This document shows, one piece after another, positions 24,801 to 33,556 of a stretch of 38,640 nt of DNA. Where the stretch lies: positions 1 to 38,640 of the forward strand of contig NZ_JAMXAX010000044.1 of the NCBI RefSeq assembly GCF_023913775.1. The letters run 5' to 3'. This DNA is from Acidovorax facilis. Lineage in GTDB: Bacteria > Pseudomonadota > Gammaproteobacteria > Burkholderiales > Burkholderiaceae_C. Within the stretch, counting starts at the first letter, position 1; every line of letters starts with the position of its first letter. A program made the position numbers and the translations under genes. The notes under the pieces are model-generated. The model worked only from the letters and a program-made list of their open reading frames with translations. It was not told where the DNA came from and searched no databases.

Positions 24801-26051
24801 TCAGCCTGCGCGCAACGCCTCGTCCAACACCTCCACCCAGTGCCGCACGGGCGTGCCCGTGCCACTTTGCAGGTGCGTGATGCAGCCGATGTTGGCCGAC
24901 AGGATCATGTCCGGAAGCTGGTCGCCAAAGGCCTCGCCGAGCACGCCGAGCTTGCGGTCGCGCAGCTGGTACGACAGCTCGGGGTTGAGCACGGAATAGG
25001 TGCCCGCCGAGCCGCAGCACAGGTGGGCATCGTTGCGCGCCGCGCGCAGCTTGAAGCCCAGCTGGTTCAGGTGCATCTCCACCCCGCCACGCAGCTTCTG
25101 GCCGTGCTGCAGCGTGCAGGGCGGGTGGTAGGCGAACAGCGTGTCGGGCTTTTGCACGCGACCGGCGAGCTTATGCGCCAGCTCGGGCAGCAGGGCGGGC
25201 AGCAGTTCCGACAGGTCGCGCGTGAGGGCGCTGATGCGCTCGGCCTTGGCCGCGTACATCGTGTCGTCTTTGAGGATGTGGCCGTATTCCTTGACCGTCA
25301 CGCCACAGCCGGATGCGTTCATGACGATGGACTCCACCCCCTGCTCCACCAGCGGCCACCAGGCGTCGATGTTGGCGCGCATCTCGGCCTTGCCGCCTTC
25401 CTGGTCATTGAGGTGGAACTTGACGGCGCCGCAGCAGCCGGCCTTGGGTGCGATCACGGTCTGGATGCCCACGGCGTCAAGCACGCGGGCGGTGGCGGTG
25501 TTGATGTTGGGCATCATGGCCGGTTGCACGCAGCCCGCCAGCATGAGCACCTTCCGGGCATGCTCGCGTGTGGGCCAGGCGCCGGCATTTTGGGGCGCGG
25601 GCACCTTGGCCTTGAGGGATGCGGGCAGCAGGCCGCGCACCAGTTGCCCGGCCTTCATGGCAGGGGCAAACAGGGGCGAGGGCAACCCCTCCTTCAGCGC
25701 CCAGCGTAGGGCTTTTTCGCCCACGGGGCGGGCCACTTTTTCATCGACGATCTTGCGGCCGATGTCTACCAGGTGGCCGTAATGCACGCCGCTGGGGCAG
25801 GTGCTTTCGCAGTTGCGGCAGGTCAGGCACCGGTCCAGGTGCATCTGGGTCTTGCGCGTGGGGGTCTCGCCTTCGAGCACCTGCTTGATGAGGTAGATGC
25901 GGCCGCGCGGACCGTCCAGCTCGTCGCCCAGCAGCTGGTAGGTGGGGCAGGTGGCGGTGCAAAAGCCGCAGTGCACGCACTTGCGCAGGATGGATTCGGC
26001 CTCCAGGCCATCGGCGCGGGCGCGGTATTCAGGGGAGAGCTGGGTTTGCAT
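24801..26051 (-). CDS. glcF: Glycolate oxidase iron-sulfur subunit
   Basis: 416 aa. Two ferredoxin-type 4Fe-4S clusters are bound by Cys25, 28, 31, 35 and Cys75, 78, 81, 85. The remainder holds two cysteine-rich CCG domains, seen in APKAGCCGAVKFHLND and ARNDAHLCCGSAGTYSVLN. GlcF passes electrons from the GlcD/GlcE flavin subunits to the respiratory chain at the inner membrane during glycolate oxidation to glyoxylate. It is separated from glcE by a YoaK-family gene. It is followed by a terminator. Confidence 0.95.
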   Translation of the reverse strand: MQTQLSPEYRARADGLEAESILRKCVHCGFCTATCPTYQLLGDELDGPRGRIYLIKQVLEGETPTRKTQMHLDRCLTCRNCESTCPSGVHYGHLVDIGRKIVDEKVARPVGEKALRWALKEGLPSPLFAPAMKAGQLVRGLLPASLKAKVPAPQNAGAWPTREHARKVLMLAGCVQPAMMPNINTATARVLDAVGIQTVIAPKAGCCGAVKFHLNDQEGGKAEMRANIDAWWPLVEQGVESIVMNASGCGVTVKEYGHILKDDTMYAAKAERISALTRDLSELLPALLPELAHKLAGRVQKPDTLFAYHPPCTLQHGQKLRGGVEMHLNQLGFKLRAARNDAHLCCGSAGTYSVLNPELSYQLRDRKLGVLGEAFGDQLPDMILSANIGCITHLQSGTGTPVRHWVEVLDEALRAG

Positions 26052-26092
26052 GGTGCATGCCTGGGCGAAAAGACAGAAAGATCAGGGCCGAT

Positions 26093-26893
26093 TCAGCGCG
26101 GCGCGGTCGGTGGGTCCAAGGGCGCTTCCAGCGCCAGCGGCTTGCGCAAGGGGTGGCGCAGCCTTGCGCGGTCGGCCCACAGCGGGGGCAGCGACAGGGC
26201 CAGCAGCACCAGCGCCAGCGGCACCACAAACACAAAGCCCACATGCTTGAAGCCCGCCGCGCCCGCAATGCCGCCCACCAGGAACATGCCCACCAGCCCG
26301 GCAAACAGCCGCAGCCGGGCCTGGTTGGCGCGCACTTGTGATTCGGGCGCGGTGCCGGTGCGGTTCCAGTAGAGCATCTTGCCCATCTCGATGCCCAGGT
26401 CGGTCACCACACCCGTCATGTGGGTGGTGCGGATCTGCGACGACGACATCTTGGTCACCGTGGCGTTCTGCAGGCCCATGATGAAGGAGAGCAGCAACAC
26501 CGCCAGCGGCACAGCAAACGGTGTGGGCCAGGTGAGCGTGATGGCCCCCACCAGGCCGAACAGCAGCATGAGCACGGACTCCAGCACCAGCGGCAGGGCA
26601 AAGGTGCTGCGCAGCTTGCGCTGGCGCGCCCAGTTGATCATGATGGCCGTGGTGCCTGCGCCCGACATGAAGGCCCACAGCGCACCGATGGCACCCAGCA
26701 CGATCTTCATCTGGCCCAGTACCAGGTTGTCGGCCAGCGAGGACAAAAAGCCGGTCATGTGGGAGGTGTACAGGTGCACCACCAGAAAGCCCCCTGCATT
26801 GACGGCCCCCGCGTTGAACGCCAGCAGCAGGCCCAGCACCCGGTTGCTGGCGACCGTGCGGCGGTTTCCGGTGAGGTGGCGAAGGCGTCGCAT
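26093..26893 (-). CDS. YoaK-family (DUF1275) membrane protein
   Basis: 266 aa from the ATG at 26893; a TTG two codons upstream is equally possible, and neither has a clear Shine-Dalgarno. Six or seven hydrophobic helices are seen. Family signatures are LLAFNAGAVNAGGFLVVHLYTSHMTG near residues 20-48 and MGLQNATVTKMSSSQIRTTHMTGVVTDLG in the second half. The repeated T-S-H-M-T-G / T-T-H-M-T-G motif suggests an internally duplicated transporter-like fold. Function is unknown. It sits between glcE and glcF in the same direction (gaps 41 and 47 bases), so it is likely cotranscribed and may help glycolate or related metabolite transport; that is inference. Confidence 0.9.
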   Translation of the reverse strand: MRRLRHLTGNRRTVASNRVLGLLLAFNAGAVNAGGFLVVHLYTSHMTGFLSSLADNLVLGQMKIVLGAIGALWAFMSGAGTTAIMINWARQRKLRSTFALPLVLESVLMLLFGLVGAITLTWPTPFAVPLAVLLLSFIMGLQNATVTKMSSSQIRTTHMTGVVTDLGIEMGKMLYWNRTGTAPESQVRANQARLRLFAGLVGMFLVGGIAGAAGFKHVGFVFVVPLALVLLALSLPPLWADRARLRHPLRKPLALEAPLDPPTAPR

Positions 26894-26940
26894 GGCCAAG
26901 GTGACGGTGAAAACGGTGGTGGTGATGGAACTTACCCCGC

Positions 26941-28077
26941 CTACCAGGCCCGCGCCATGCGGCCGGGGTTGAAGATGCCAGCCGGGTCAAAGCTGTGCTT
27001 GAGCCGGGCGTGGATGTGTTCCAGCGCCTTGGACTGAAGGTCAAATGTGCCGCTGGCGTTTGTCCCACCTGCGCTAGCAGCTACAAAAATAGAAGCATTT
27101 CCATCCACAGCCCGAGCGGCTTCGCGCAGGGCGTCGCCTGCGGATTCGGGCGCTTGCACCCAGCGCAGCGCGCCATGCCACTCGACCAGCGGCTGCGCGC
27201 CGCCCGGCAAGCTCAGCACCGGGGCCGTGGCGGGCACGGACAGGCGCCACAGGGCGTGGCCGGGCTGTGCAGCACGTGCGGTGAACCAGGGCAGGGTCTG
27301 CTCGCGGCAGGCCGTCCAGTCGGAGGCCACCGTGGCGTTGTCCATGCGCGTGCCACCCATCGTTTTGCAGGCGGCCTCGACCGCCGCCACGGCGCCGCGC
27401 AGGCGCACATAGAGCGTGCCCACGCTACCGTCTTGCACCCAGCAGCTGGCGTTCAGGGGCAGCGGCTGGCCGCCCCAGGCGTGCAGCCTGCGCAAGGCGT
27501 CGGCCTGGTTGATGTCGTCAAACCGCAGCGTGGCCTCGCCGGGCGCCACGGGCAGCACCTTGAGGCTGACCTCGGTCAGCAAACCCAGCGTGCCCCAGGC
27601 ACCGGCCATGAGGCGGGACACGTCATACCCCGCCACGTTTTTCATGACCTGGCCGCCAAAAGTCAGCAGCTCGGCTTTGCCGTTGAGCAGGGTCACGCCC
27701 AGAAGATAGTCGCGCACAGCCCCTACGCTGGCGCGGGCGGGGCCTGAGAGGCCTGCCGCGACCATGCCGCCCACGGTGGCGGCATCCGAGGAGGCCTTGG
27801 CGAAATGCGGGGGCTCAAAAGGCAGGCATTGGCCTTGTTCGGCCAGCGCAGCCTCCAACTCCGCCAACGGGGTGCCCGCCCGCACGGTGACAACCAGCTC
27901 GCTCGGCTCGTAGCTCACGATGCCGCGCAGCACCCGCGTGTCGAGCACTTCACCATGCAGTGCCAGGCCATGAAAATCCTTGGTGCCCCCGCCACGGATG
28001 CGCAAGGGGGTCTGGTCGGCGGCGGCGGTGCGCACACGTTCGGTGATCTGGGCAAGGGCGAGGTCCATGCCTTGCAT
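26941..28077 (-). CDS. glcE: Glycolate oxidase FAD-binding subunit
   Basis: 378 aa from ATG 28077; ATG 28068, three codons later, is equally plausible, and the long upstream extension is not. The FAD_binding_4 domain shows LRIRGGGTKDFHG, VSYEPSELVVTVRAGTPLAELEAAL, VGGMVAAGLSGPARASVG and the VAGYDVSRLMAGAWGTLGLLTEVSLKVLP segment. The C-terminus DPAGIFNPGRM is the usual end of this flavoprotein family. It works with GlcD and GlcF. glcD is not in this window, though it normally accompanies these genes. Codons around residues 330-340 (27071-27096) look like a dispersed repeat in frame. Confidence 0.93.
   Translation of the reverse strand: MQGMDLALAQITERVRTAAADQTPLRIRGGGTKDFHGLALHGEVLDTRVLRGIVSYEPSELVVTVRAGTPLAELEAALAEQGQCLPFEPPHFAKASSDAATVGGMVAAGLSGPARASVGAVRDYLLGVTLLNGKAELLTFGGQVMKNVAGYDVSRLMAGAWGTLGLLTEVSLKVLPVAPGEATLRFDDINQADALRRLHAWGGQPLPLNASCWVQDGSVGTLYVRLRGAVAAVEAACKTMGGTRMDNATVASDWTACREQTLPWFTARAAQPGHALWRLSVPATAPVLSLPGGAQPLVEWHGALRWVQAPESAGDALREAARAVDGNASIFVAASAGGTNASGTFDLQSKALEHIHARLKHSFDPAGIFNPGRMARAW
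27071..27096 (+). repeat. AT-richer hairpin repeat remnant inside glcE, copy R6
   Basis: GCGCTAGCAGCTACAAAA followed by ATAGAAGC matches the right half of the hairpin repeat as seen at 23130-23152 (GCGCTACAAGCTATTAATTT then TGAAGC). It is read in frame on the minus strand as part of DGNASIFVAASAGG. The A/T-rich codons (AAT GCT TCT ATT TTT GTA) differ sharply from the surrounding GC-rich codon use. Confidence 0.55.
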
Positions 28078-28228
28078 CGTAGCGGCAGCCATGTCCGGTG
28101 CTACACCCGCAGTGCGTGAATTTTTTGAACAGCGCGCGTGCAAAGGACTCGGGCCTGCGGGCAAGTTGTCTGGGGGAACATGCCTTGGCAACCCTGCCAA
28201 AGCCAACAGCGAGCCCCCCACCGGTACG

Positions 28229-28255
28229 AAAAAAACCCGCCGTTGCCGGCGGGCT
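28229..28255 (-). terminator. Rho-independent terminator downstream of amtB
   Basis: On the minus strand CCCGCCG (28253-28247) pairs with CGGCGGG (28242-28236) around a 4-base loop, then a run of seven T. It ends the torF-glnK-amtB transcript about 85 bases past the amtB stop. The rest of 28078-28338 shows nothing I recognise. Confidence 0.92.
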
Positions 28256-28338
28256 CAACAACCAGAGGAGTGACTCGCTTGTTCTTGTTGCGACGCTGCG
28301 GTGCCACCAGACACCGCAGCGCGTGGGGTGCAGGCGGG

Positions 28339-29883
28339 TCAGCGGTTGTACGCCGTCTCGCCGTGCGAAGTGATGTCCAGGCCTTCGCGTTCGTCTTCTT
28401 CCGTGACACGCAGGCCCACCGTGAGGTCAACGATCTTGTAGGCGACGAAGGAGACCACACCCGACCACACGATGGTCAGCAGCACGGCCTTGGCCTGCGT
28501 CCACACCTGTGCGGCGATGGAGTAGTCGGCAGCAGTGACCATCGAAGCAGTCACCCAGTCGGCCACGTAGCCAGGGCCACCCAGGCCAGGGGCGTTGAAC
28601 ACGCCGGTCAGCAGGGCACCCACGATACCGCCGATGCCGTGCACGCCGAACACGTCGAGCGAGTCGTCCGCACCCAGCAGCTTCTTGAGGCCGTTGACAC
28701 CCCACAGGCAGGCGAAACCACCCACCAGGCCGATCACCAGGGCGCCGCCGATACCGACGTTGCCAGCGGCAGGCGTGATGGCCACGAGACCGGCCACGGC
28801 ACCCGACGCTGCACCCAGCATCGACGCCTTGCCACGCATCAGCGCTTCACCGATGCACCATGCCAGCACGGCACCGGCCGTGGCCACCAGGGTGTTGATG
28901 AAAGCCAGGGCTGCGAAGCCATTGGCTTCCAGAGCGGAACCAGCATTGAAACCGAACCAGCCCACCCACAGCAGCGAGGCACCGACCATGGTCAGCGTCA
29001 GGCTGTGAGGCGCCATGGCTTCCTTGCCGTAACCGATACGCTTGCCCACCATGAACGCGCCCACCAGGCCCGCCACAGCGGCGTTGATGTGCACCACGGT
29101 ACCGCCAGCGAAGTCCAGAGCACCCCACTGCCAGATCTGGCCTGCCTTGCCGGTCATGGCGTCGGCCACTTCCTTGGAGGCGTAGGCGTCAGGACCCATC
29201 CAGAACCACACCATGTGGGCGATCGGCAGGTAGCTGAAAGTGAACCACAGCACCATGAACATCATGACGGCGCTGAACTTGATGCGCTCTGCGAACGCAC
29301 CGACGATCAGGGCACAGGTGATGCCGGCGAAGGTTGCCTGGAAGGCGGCGAACACCACTTCAGGAATCACGACACCCTTGCTGAACGTGGCTGCATTGGC
29401 GAAGGTGCCGGCAGCGTTGTCCCAGATGCCTTTCATGAACAGCCTGTCAAAGCCACCGATGAAGGCGCCGCCTTCGGTGAAGGCCAGGCTGTAGCCGTAG
29501 ATGAACCACAGCACCACGATCAGCGAGAACGTGACCATGACCTGCATCAGCACGGACAGCATGTTCTTGCTGCGCACCAGGCCACCGTAGAACAGCGCCA
29601 GGCCGGGCAGGACCATCAGGATCACGAGGATGGTGGAGGTCATCATCCAGGCGGTGTCACCCTTGTTGGGGACAGGAGCGGGTGCCTCGGCGGCAGCTGC
29701 GGGAGCGGCGGCCGCTGCCGCTGCGGGGGCTGCGGCAGCAGCAGGAGCCGGGGCTTCTGCGGCAGGAGCAGCAGCGGGCGCGGCAGCAGCCGGCTCGGAG
29801 GCGGCGGGCGCCTGTGCCAGGGACAAGTTGCCCATGGTCAGCAGACCCAGCCCCAGAATGAAGGAAGCAAGCAGTTTTTTCAT
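28339..29883 (-). CDS. amtB: Ammonium transporter with signal peptide and Ala/Pro-rich N-terminal linker
   Basis: 514 aa, about 70-100 longer than the Amt core. Residues 1-23 are a signal peptide (LLASFILGLGLLTMGNLSLAQA). Residues about 25-75 are almost only Ala, Pro and Glu. The eleven-helix Amt core then starts at about 80 with AWMMTSTILVILMVLPGLALFYGGLVRSKN. The twin-His pore is present: LPIAHMVWFW and DVFGVHGIGGIVGALLTGVF. It carries ammonium across the inner membrane and is plugged by GlnK when nitrogen is plentiful. It follows glnK by 36 bases. Confidence 0.95.
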   Translation of the reverse strand: MKKLLASFILGLGLLTMGNLSLAQAPAASEPAAAAPAAAPAAEAPAPAAAAAPAAAAAAAPAAAAEAPAPVPNKGDTAWMMTSTILVILMVLPGLALFYGGLVRSKNMLSVLMQVMVTFSLIVVLWFIYGYSLAFTEGGAFIGGFDRLFMKGIWDNAAGTFANAATFSKGVVIPEVVFAAFQATFAGITCALIVGAFAERIKFSAVMMFMVLWFTFSYLPIAHMVWFWMGPDAYASKEVADAMTGKAGQIWQWGALDFAGGTVVHINAAVAGLVGAFMVGKRIGYGKEAMAPHSLTLTMVGASLLWVGWFGFNAGSALEANGFAALAFINTLVATAGAVLAWCIGEALMRGKASMLGAASGAVAGLVAITPAAGNVGIGGALVIGLVGGFACLWGVNGLKKLLGADDSLDVFGVHGIGGIVGALLTGVFNAPGLGGPGYVADWVTASMVTAADYSIAAQVWTQAKAVLLTIVWSGVVSFVAYKIVDLTVGLRVTEEDEREGLDITSHGETAYNR

Positions 29884-29919
29884 GGCGTTTCTCTTCTTGG
29901 ATGTAGTACGGCCGCGCCC

Positions 29920-31036
<1,117 letters not shown>

Positions 31037-31074
31037 GTTTCCTCCGGTTGGACAAAGTAGGGACGAGCGTTTTA

Positions 31075-31090
31075 AGCACGGACCGTGCCA
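31075..31090 (-). promoter_or_regulatory. Sigma-54 promoter of torF-glnK-amtB
   Basis: On the minus strand TGGCAC-GGTCC-GTGCT matches the sigma-54 consensus TGGCAC-N5-TTGC(A/T), with GG and GC at the required spacing. Start of transcription would be near 31064, about 28 bases before the torF ATG. The same bases also form a GCACGG-A-CCGTGC dyad, so a dimeric regulator site is an alternative, but position and gene content favour sigma-54. Confidence 0.8.
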
Positions 31091-31182
31091 CGCCAGTGCA
31101 ACCATTGCATCGCCTTCACATCGCCGTTGCGTTGCGTTACACCGATCCCCAAGTACAGTGACGGTGTGCGCGCGGACCATGT

Positions 31183-31199
31183 TGCACCTTGTTGGTGCG
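31183..31199. promoter_or_regulatory. NtrC-type binding site upstream of torF
   Basis: TGCACCTTGTTGGTGCG matches the NtrC consensus TGCACCA-N3-TGGTGCA at all but two fixed positions. Its centre is about 127 bases upstream of the inferred sigma-54 start, a usual enhancer distance. It supports nitrogen-limitation control of torF-glnK-amtB. It is also about 70 bases upstream of comM on the other strand. Confidence 0.75.
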
Positions 31200-31260
31200 C
31201 AGCACAACCGGACCGCGCTAAAAAACCATAAAACGCACCCATCTGGGGAGAAACCGCTTC

Positions 31261-32805
31261 ATGAGTCTTGCTTTGGTGCAAAGCCGCGCCCTTCTGGGGC
31301 TGCAGGCGCCTTCTGTCACCGTCGAAGTGCATCTGGCCAATGGTTTGCCCAGCTTCACGCTGGTGGGCCTGGCCGAGGTGGAGGTCAAGGAGGCCCGCGA
31401 ACGGGTGCGCTCGGCGCTGCAGAACGCGGGGTTGGAGTTCCCGCATAACAAGCGCATCACGGTAAACTTGGCACCAGCCGATCTGCCCAAAGACTCGGGC
31501 CGGTTTGATCTGCCGATTGCGCTGGGCATCCTCGCCGCCAGCGGGCAGGTGGACGCAAGCCGTCTGGCGGGCTATGAGTTTGCGGGCGAGCTGTCGCTGT
31601 CGGGCGAGCTGCGCCCCGTGCGCGGCGCGCTGGCCACCAGCCTGGCGCTGCAGACGCAGCAGATCACCGCGCAACTGGTGCTGCCCCCCGGCAGCGCTGA
31701 AGAGGCCGCCCTGGTGCCCGCCGCGCAGGTGGTGCGCGCACGGCATCTTCTGGATGTGGTGCGCGCCTTCCTGCCGCCGGGCAGCGTGGCTGCGGGCGAT
31801 GCCGACGTGGCCAACGACGGCTGGACCCGCCTGCAGGCCACCCCCATGGCGGCGAGCACAGCAGGCCCCGACATGTGCGACGTGAAAGGCCAGGCCAGCG
31901 CCAAACGCGCGCTGGAGATTGCTGCCGCTGGCGGGCACAGCGTGCTCATGGCCGGGCCGCCGGGGTCGGGCAAGTCGATGCTGGCGCTGCGGTTTGCGGG
32001 GCTGCTGCCCGCGATGACCGTGGACGAGGCGCTGGAGAGCGCCGCCATTGCCAGCCTGGCCGGGCGCTTTCGCACCGACCAGTGGGGCCAGAGGCCCACA
32101 GCCGCGCCGCACCACACCGCCAGCGCAGTGGCCCTGGTGGGCGGCGGATCACCCCCCAGGCCCGGCGAAATTTCGTTGGCGCACCACGGAATCCTGTTTC
32201 TGGACGAACTGCCCGAGTTTCCGCGCGCTGCGCTGGAGGCCCTGCGCGAACCGCTGGAGACAGGACACATCACCATCTCCAGAGCGGCGCAGCGTGCAGA
32301 CTTCCCCGCCCGGTTCCAGATGATCGCGGCCATGAACCCCTGCCCGTGCGGCTACCTGGGCTCCACCCAGCGCGCGTGCCGCTGCACGCCCGACCAGGTG
32401 AACCGCTACCAGGCCAAGCTCAGCGGCCCGCTGCTGGACCGCATTGACCTGCATGTGGAGGTGCCCGCCCTGCCCGCCGACCAACTGGTGCAGGCACCCG
32501 CGGGCGAAGCCAGCGAGACAATCCGCGAACGCGTGGCGCAGGCCCGCGCCGTGGCACTGGCGCGGCAAGGCAAGACCAACCAGGCGCTGCAGGGCCAGGA
32601 GATCGACACCCACCTGCACCTGCAGGATGCCGCCGCCAAATTCCTCAACACCGCCGCCGCCCGCCTGGGCTGGTCGGCCCGCAGCACGCACCGTGCGCTG
32701 AAGGTGGCGCGCACCATTGCCGATCTGGCGGGTGCACCCTCGACCGAAGTAGGCCATGTGGCCGAGGCCGTGCAATACCGGCGCGTGTTGCGCAGCCCCG
32801 TCTGA
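31261..32805 (+). CDS. comM: ComM/YifB-family AAA+ ATPase (Mg-chelatase-like)
   Basis: 514 aa, full length. The N-terminal Lon-like domain covers about 1-190 (ALVQSRALLGLQAPSVTVEV, GLPSFTLVGLAEVEVKEARERVR). The AAA+ core has Walker A GPPGSGKS at 232-239 and Walker B ILFLDELPEF starting at 311. AAMNPCPCGYLGS and the Cys pair in RACRCTP form the family's zinc-like element. ComM is a hexameric helicase that extends heteroduplex during natural transformation. A GGGAGA ribosome-binding site precedes the ATG. It is divergent from torF. Confidence 0.95.
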   Translation: MSLALVQSRALLGLQAPSVTVEVHLANGLPSFTLVGLAEVEVKEARERVRSALQNAGLEFPHNKRITVNLAPADLPKDSGRFDLPIALGILAASGQVDASRLAGYEFAGELSLSGELRPVRGALATSLALQTQQITAQLVLPPGSAEEAALVPAAQVVRARHLLDVVRAFLPPGSVAAGDADVANDGWTRLQATPMAASTAGPDMCDVKGQASAKRALEIAAAGGHSVLMAGPPGSGKSMLALRFAGLLPAMTVDEALESAAIASLAGRFRTDQWGQRPTAAPHHTASAVALVGGGSPPRPGEISLAHHGILFLDELPEFPRAALEALREPLETGHITISRAAQRADFPARFQMIAAMNPCPCGYLGSTQRACRCTPDQVNRYQAKLSGPLLDRIDLHVEVPALPADQLVQAPAGEASETIRERVAQARAVALARQGKTNQALQGQEIDTHLHLQDAAAKFLNTAAARLGWSARSTHRALKVARTIADLAGAPSTEVGHVAEAVQYRRVLRSPV

Positions 32806-32852
32806 GAGCCACAGGTGCCGATGCTGCACCGTGTGTGTCGCCTGCCGCACAT

Positions 32853-32920
32853 CAATTACTATAATTTTAATAGCAATAGATATCCGTCAAACAAGCGCTA
32901 GCGGCTGATTTGAATCAAAT
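32853..32920 (+). repeat. AT-richer hairpin repeat, degenerate copy R5
   Basis: ATAATTTTAATAGCA, then TATCCGTCAAACAAGCGCTAG, then an AT-rich tail follow the order seen at 18153-18218. The left AGCGCTT arm is lost, so no stem remains. It lies between comM and the MarR gene. Confidence 0.5.
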
Positions 32921-32971
32921 TTCCGCGCAACCTGCTGCCAACCCGCGCCCACCCCCCGCCACAATCACCCC

Positions 32972-33478
32972 ATGTCCAGCGTTCGCACCACCAAAAAGAC
33001 CACAGCCTCCATGGCTCCAGCCAACCCGGCGCCCGCACCCGAATCGGTGGACACCGGCTTTTTGCGCACGCTGGTGGGCTACAACGCACGGCGCGCATCG
33101 CTGGCCGTCATCGAGGTGTTCATGGAGCGCATGGCGGTGTACCGCCTCAAGGTGGTGGATTTTTCGGTGCTGTCGCTGGTGGCGCACAACCCGGGCGTGA
33201 CCTCGCGCCAGCTGTGCGTGACGCTGGGCGTGTTGCCGCCCAACCTGGTGGGCCTGATTGCGGCGCTGGAGCGGCGCGGGCTGATCGAGCGCCGCCCCCA
33301 CCCCAGCGACGGCCGCGCCATGGGCCTGCACCTGACGCCCGCCGGTGTGGAACTGACCGCCCAGGCCGAGCAGACCGCCGCACAGCTGGAGGTGGACGCC
33401 ACCGCAGGCCTCACGGCCGCCGAACGCAAGACGCTGATCCGCCTGCTGCAAAAGGTCTACGCCCGCGACGGGGCCTGA
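32972..33478 (+). CDS. MarR-family transcriptional regulator of the adjacent acyl-CoA cluster
   Basis: 168 aa. A flexible, Pro/Ala-rich N-terminus (1-27) precedes the MarR fold: VDFSVLSLVAHNPGVTSRQLCVTLGVLPPNLVGLIAALERRGLIERRPHPSDGRA with the D-x-R wing signature. The C-terminal dimerisation helix is TAAERKTLIRLLQKVY. It converges on the CoA-transferase gene of a five-gene catabolic cluster. Regulators of this type often sense a CoA thioester, as CouR does for p-coumaroyl-CoA. The paired operator-like repeats between the thiolase and crotonase genes are its likely targets. An internal ATG (codon 14) is an alternative start. Confidence 0.9.
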   Translation: MSSVRTTKKTTASMAPANPAPAPESVDTGFLRTLVGYNARRASLAVIEVFMERMAVYRLKVVDFSVLSLVAHNPGVTSRQLCVTLGVLPPNLVGLIAALERRGLIERRPHPSDGRAMGLHLTPAGVELTAQAEQTAAQLEVDATAGLTAAERKTLIRLLQKVYARDGA

Positions 33479-33481
33479 CAA

Positions 33482-33512
33482 AGAAAAGGGGCACTGCAGC
33501 CAGCGCCCCTTG
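33482..33512. terminator. Hairpin terminator between MarR and CoA-transferase genes
   Basis: AAGGGGC (33487-33493) pairs with GCCCCTT (33506-33512) around 12 bases. The minus-strand side is followed by TTTTCTTT, so it best serves the CoA-transferase operon, whose stop is 45 bases away; the plus-strand tail is only weakly T-rich. Confidence 0.6.
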
Positions 33513-33556
33513 GTCCTTGGTTTTGTGCCCGGCTTCGGGCAGCTTCTGCGCCCCGT

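Noticed and set aside
32905..32918. FNR/Anr-like box CTGAT-TTGA-ATCAA upstream of the second MarR gene
   Set aside because: Nine of ten positions fit, but it lies in the tail of the degenerate hairpin repeat and no oxygen-linked gene is nearby; chance is likely.
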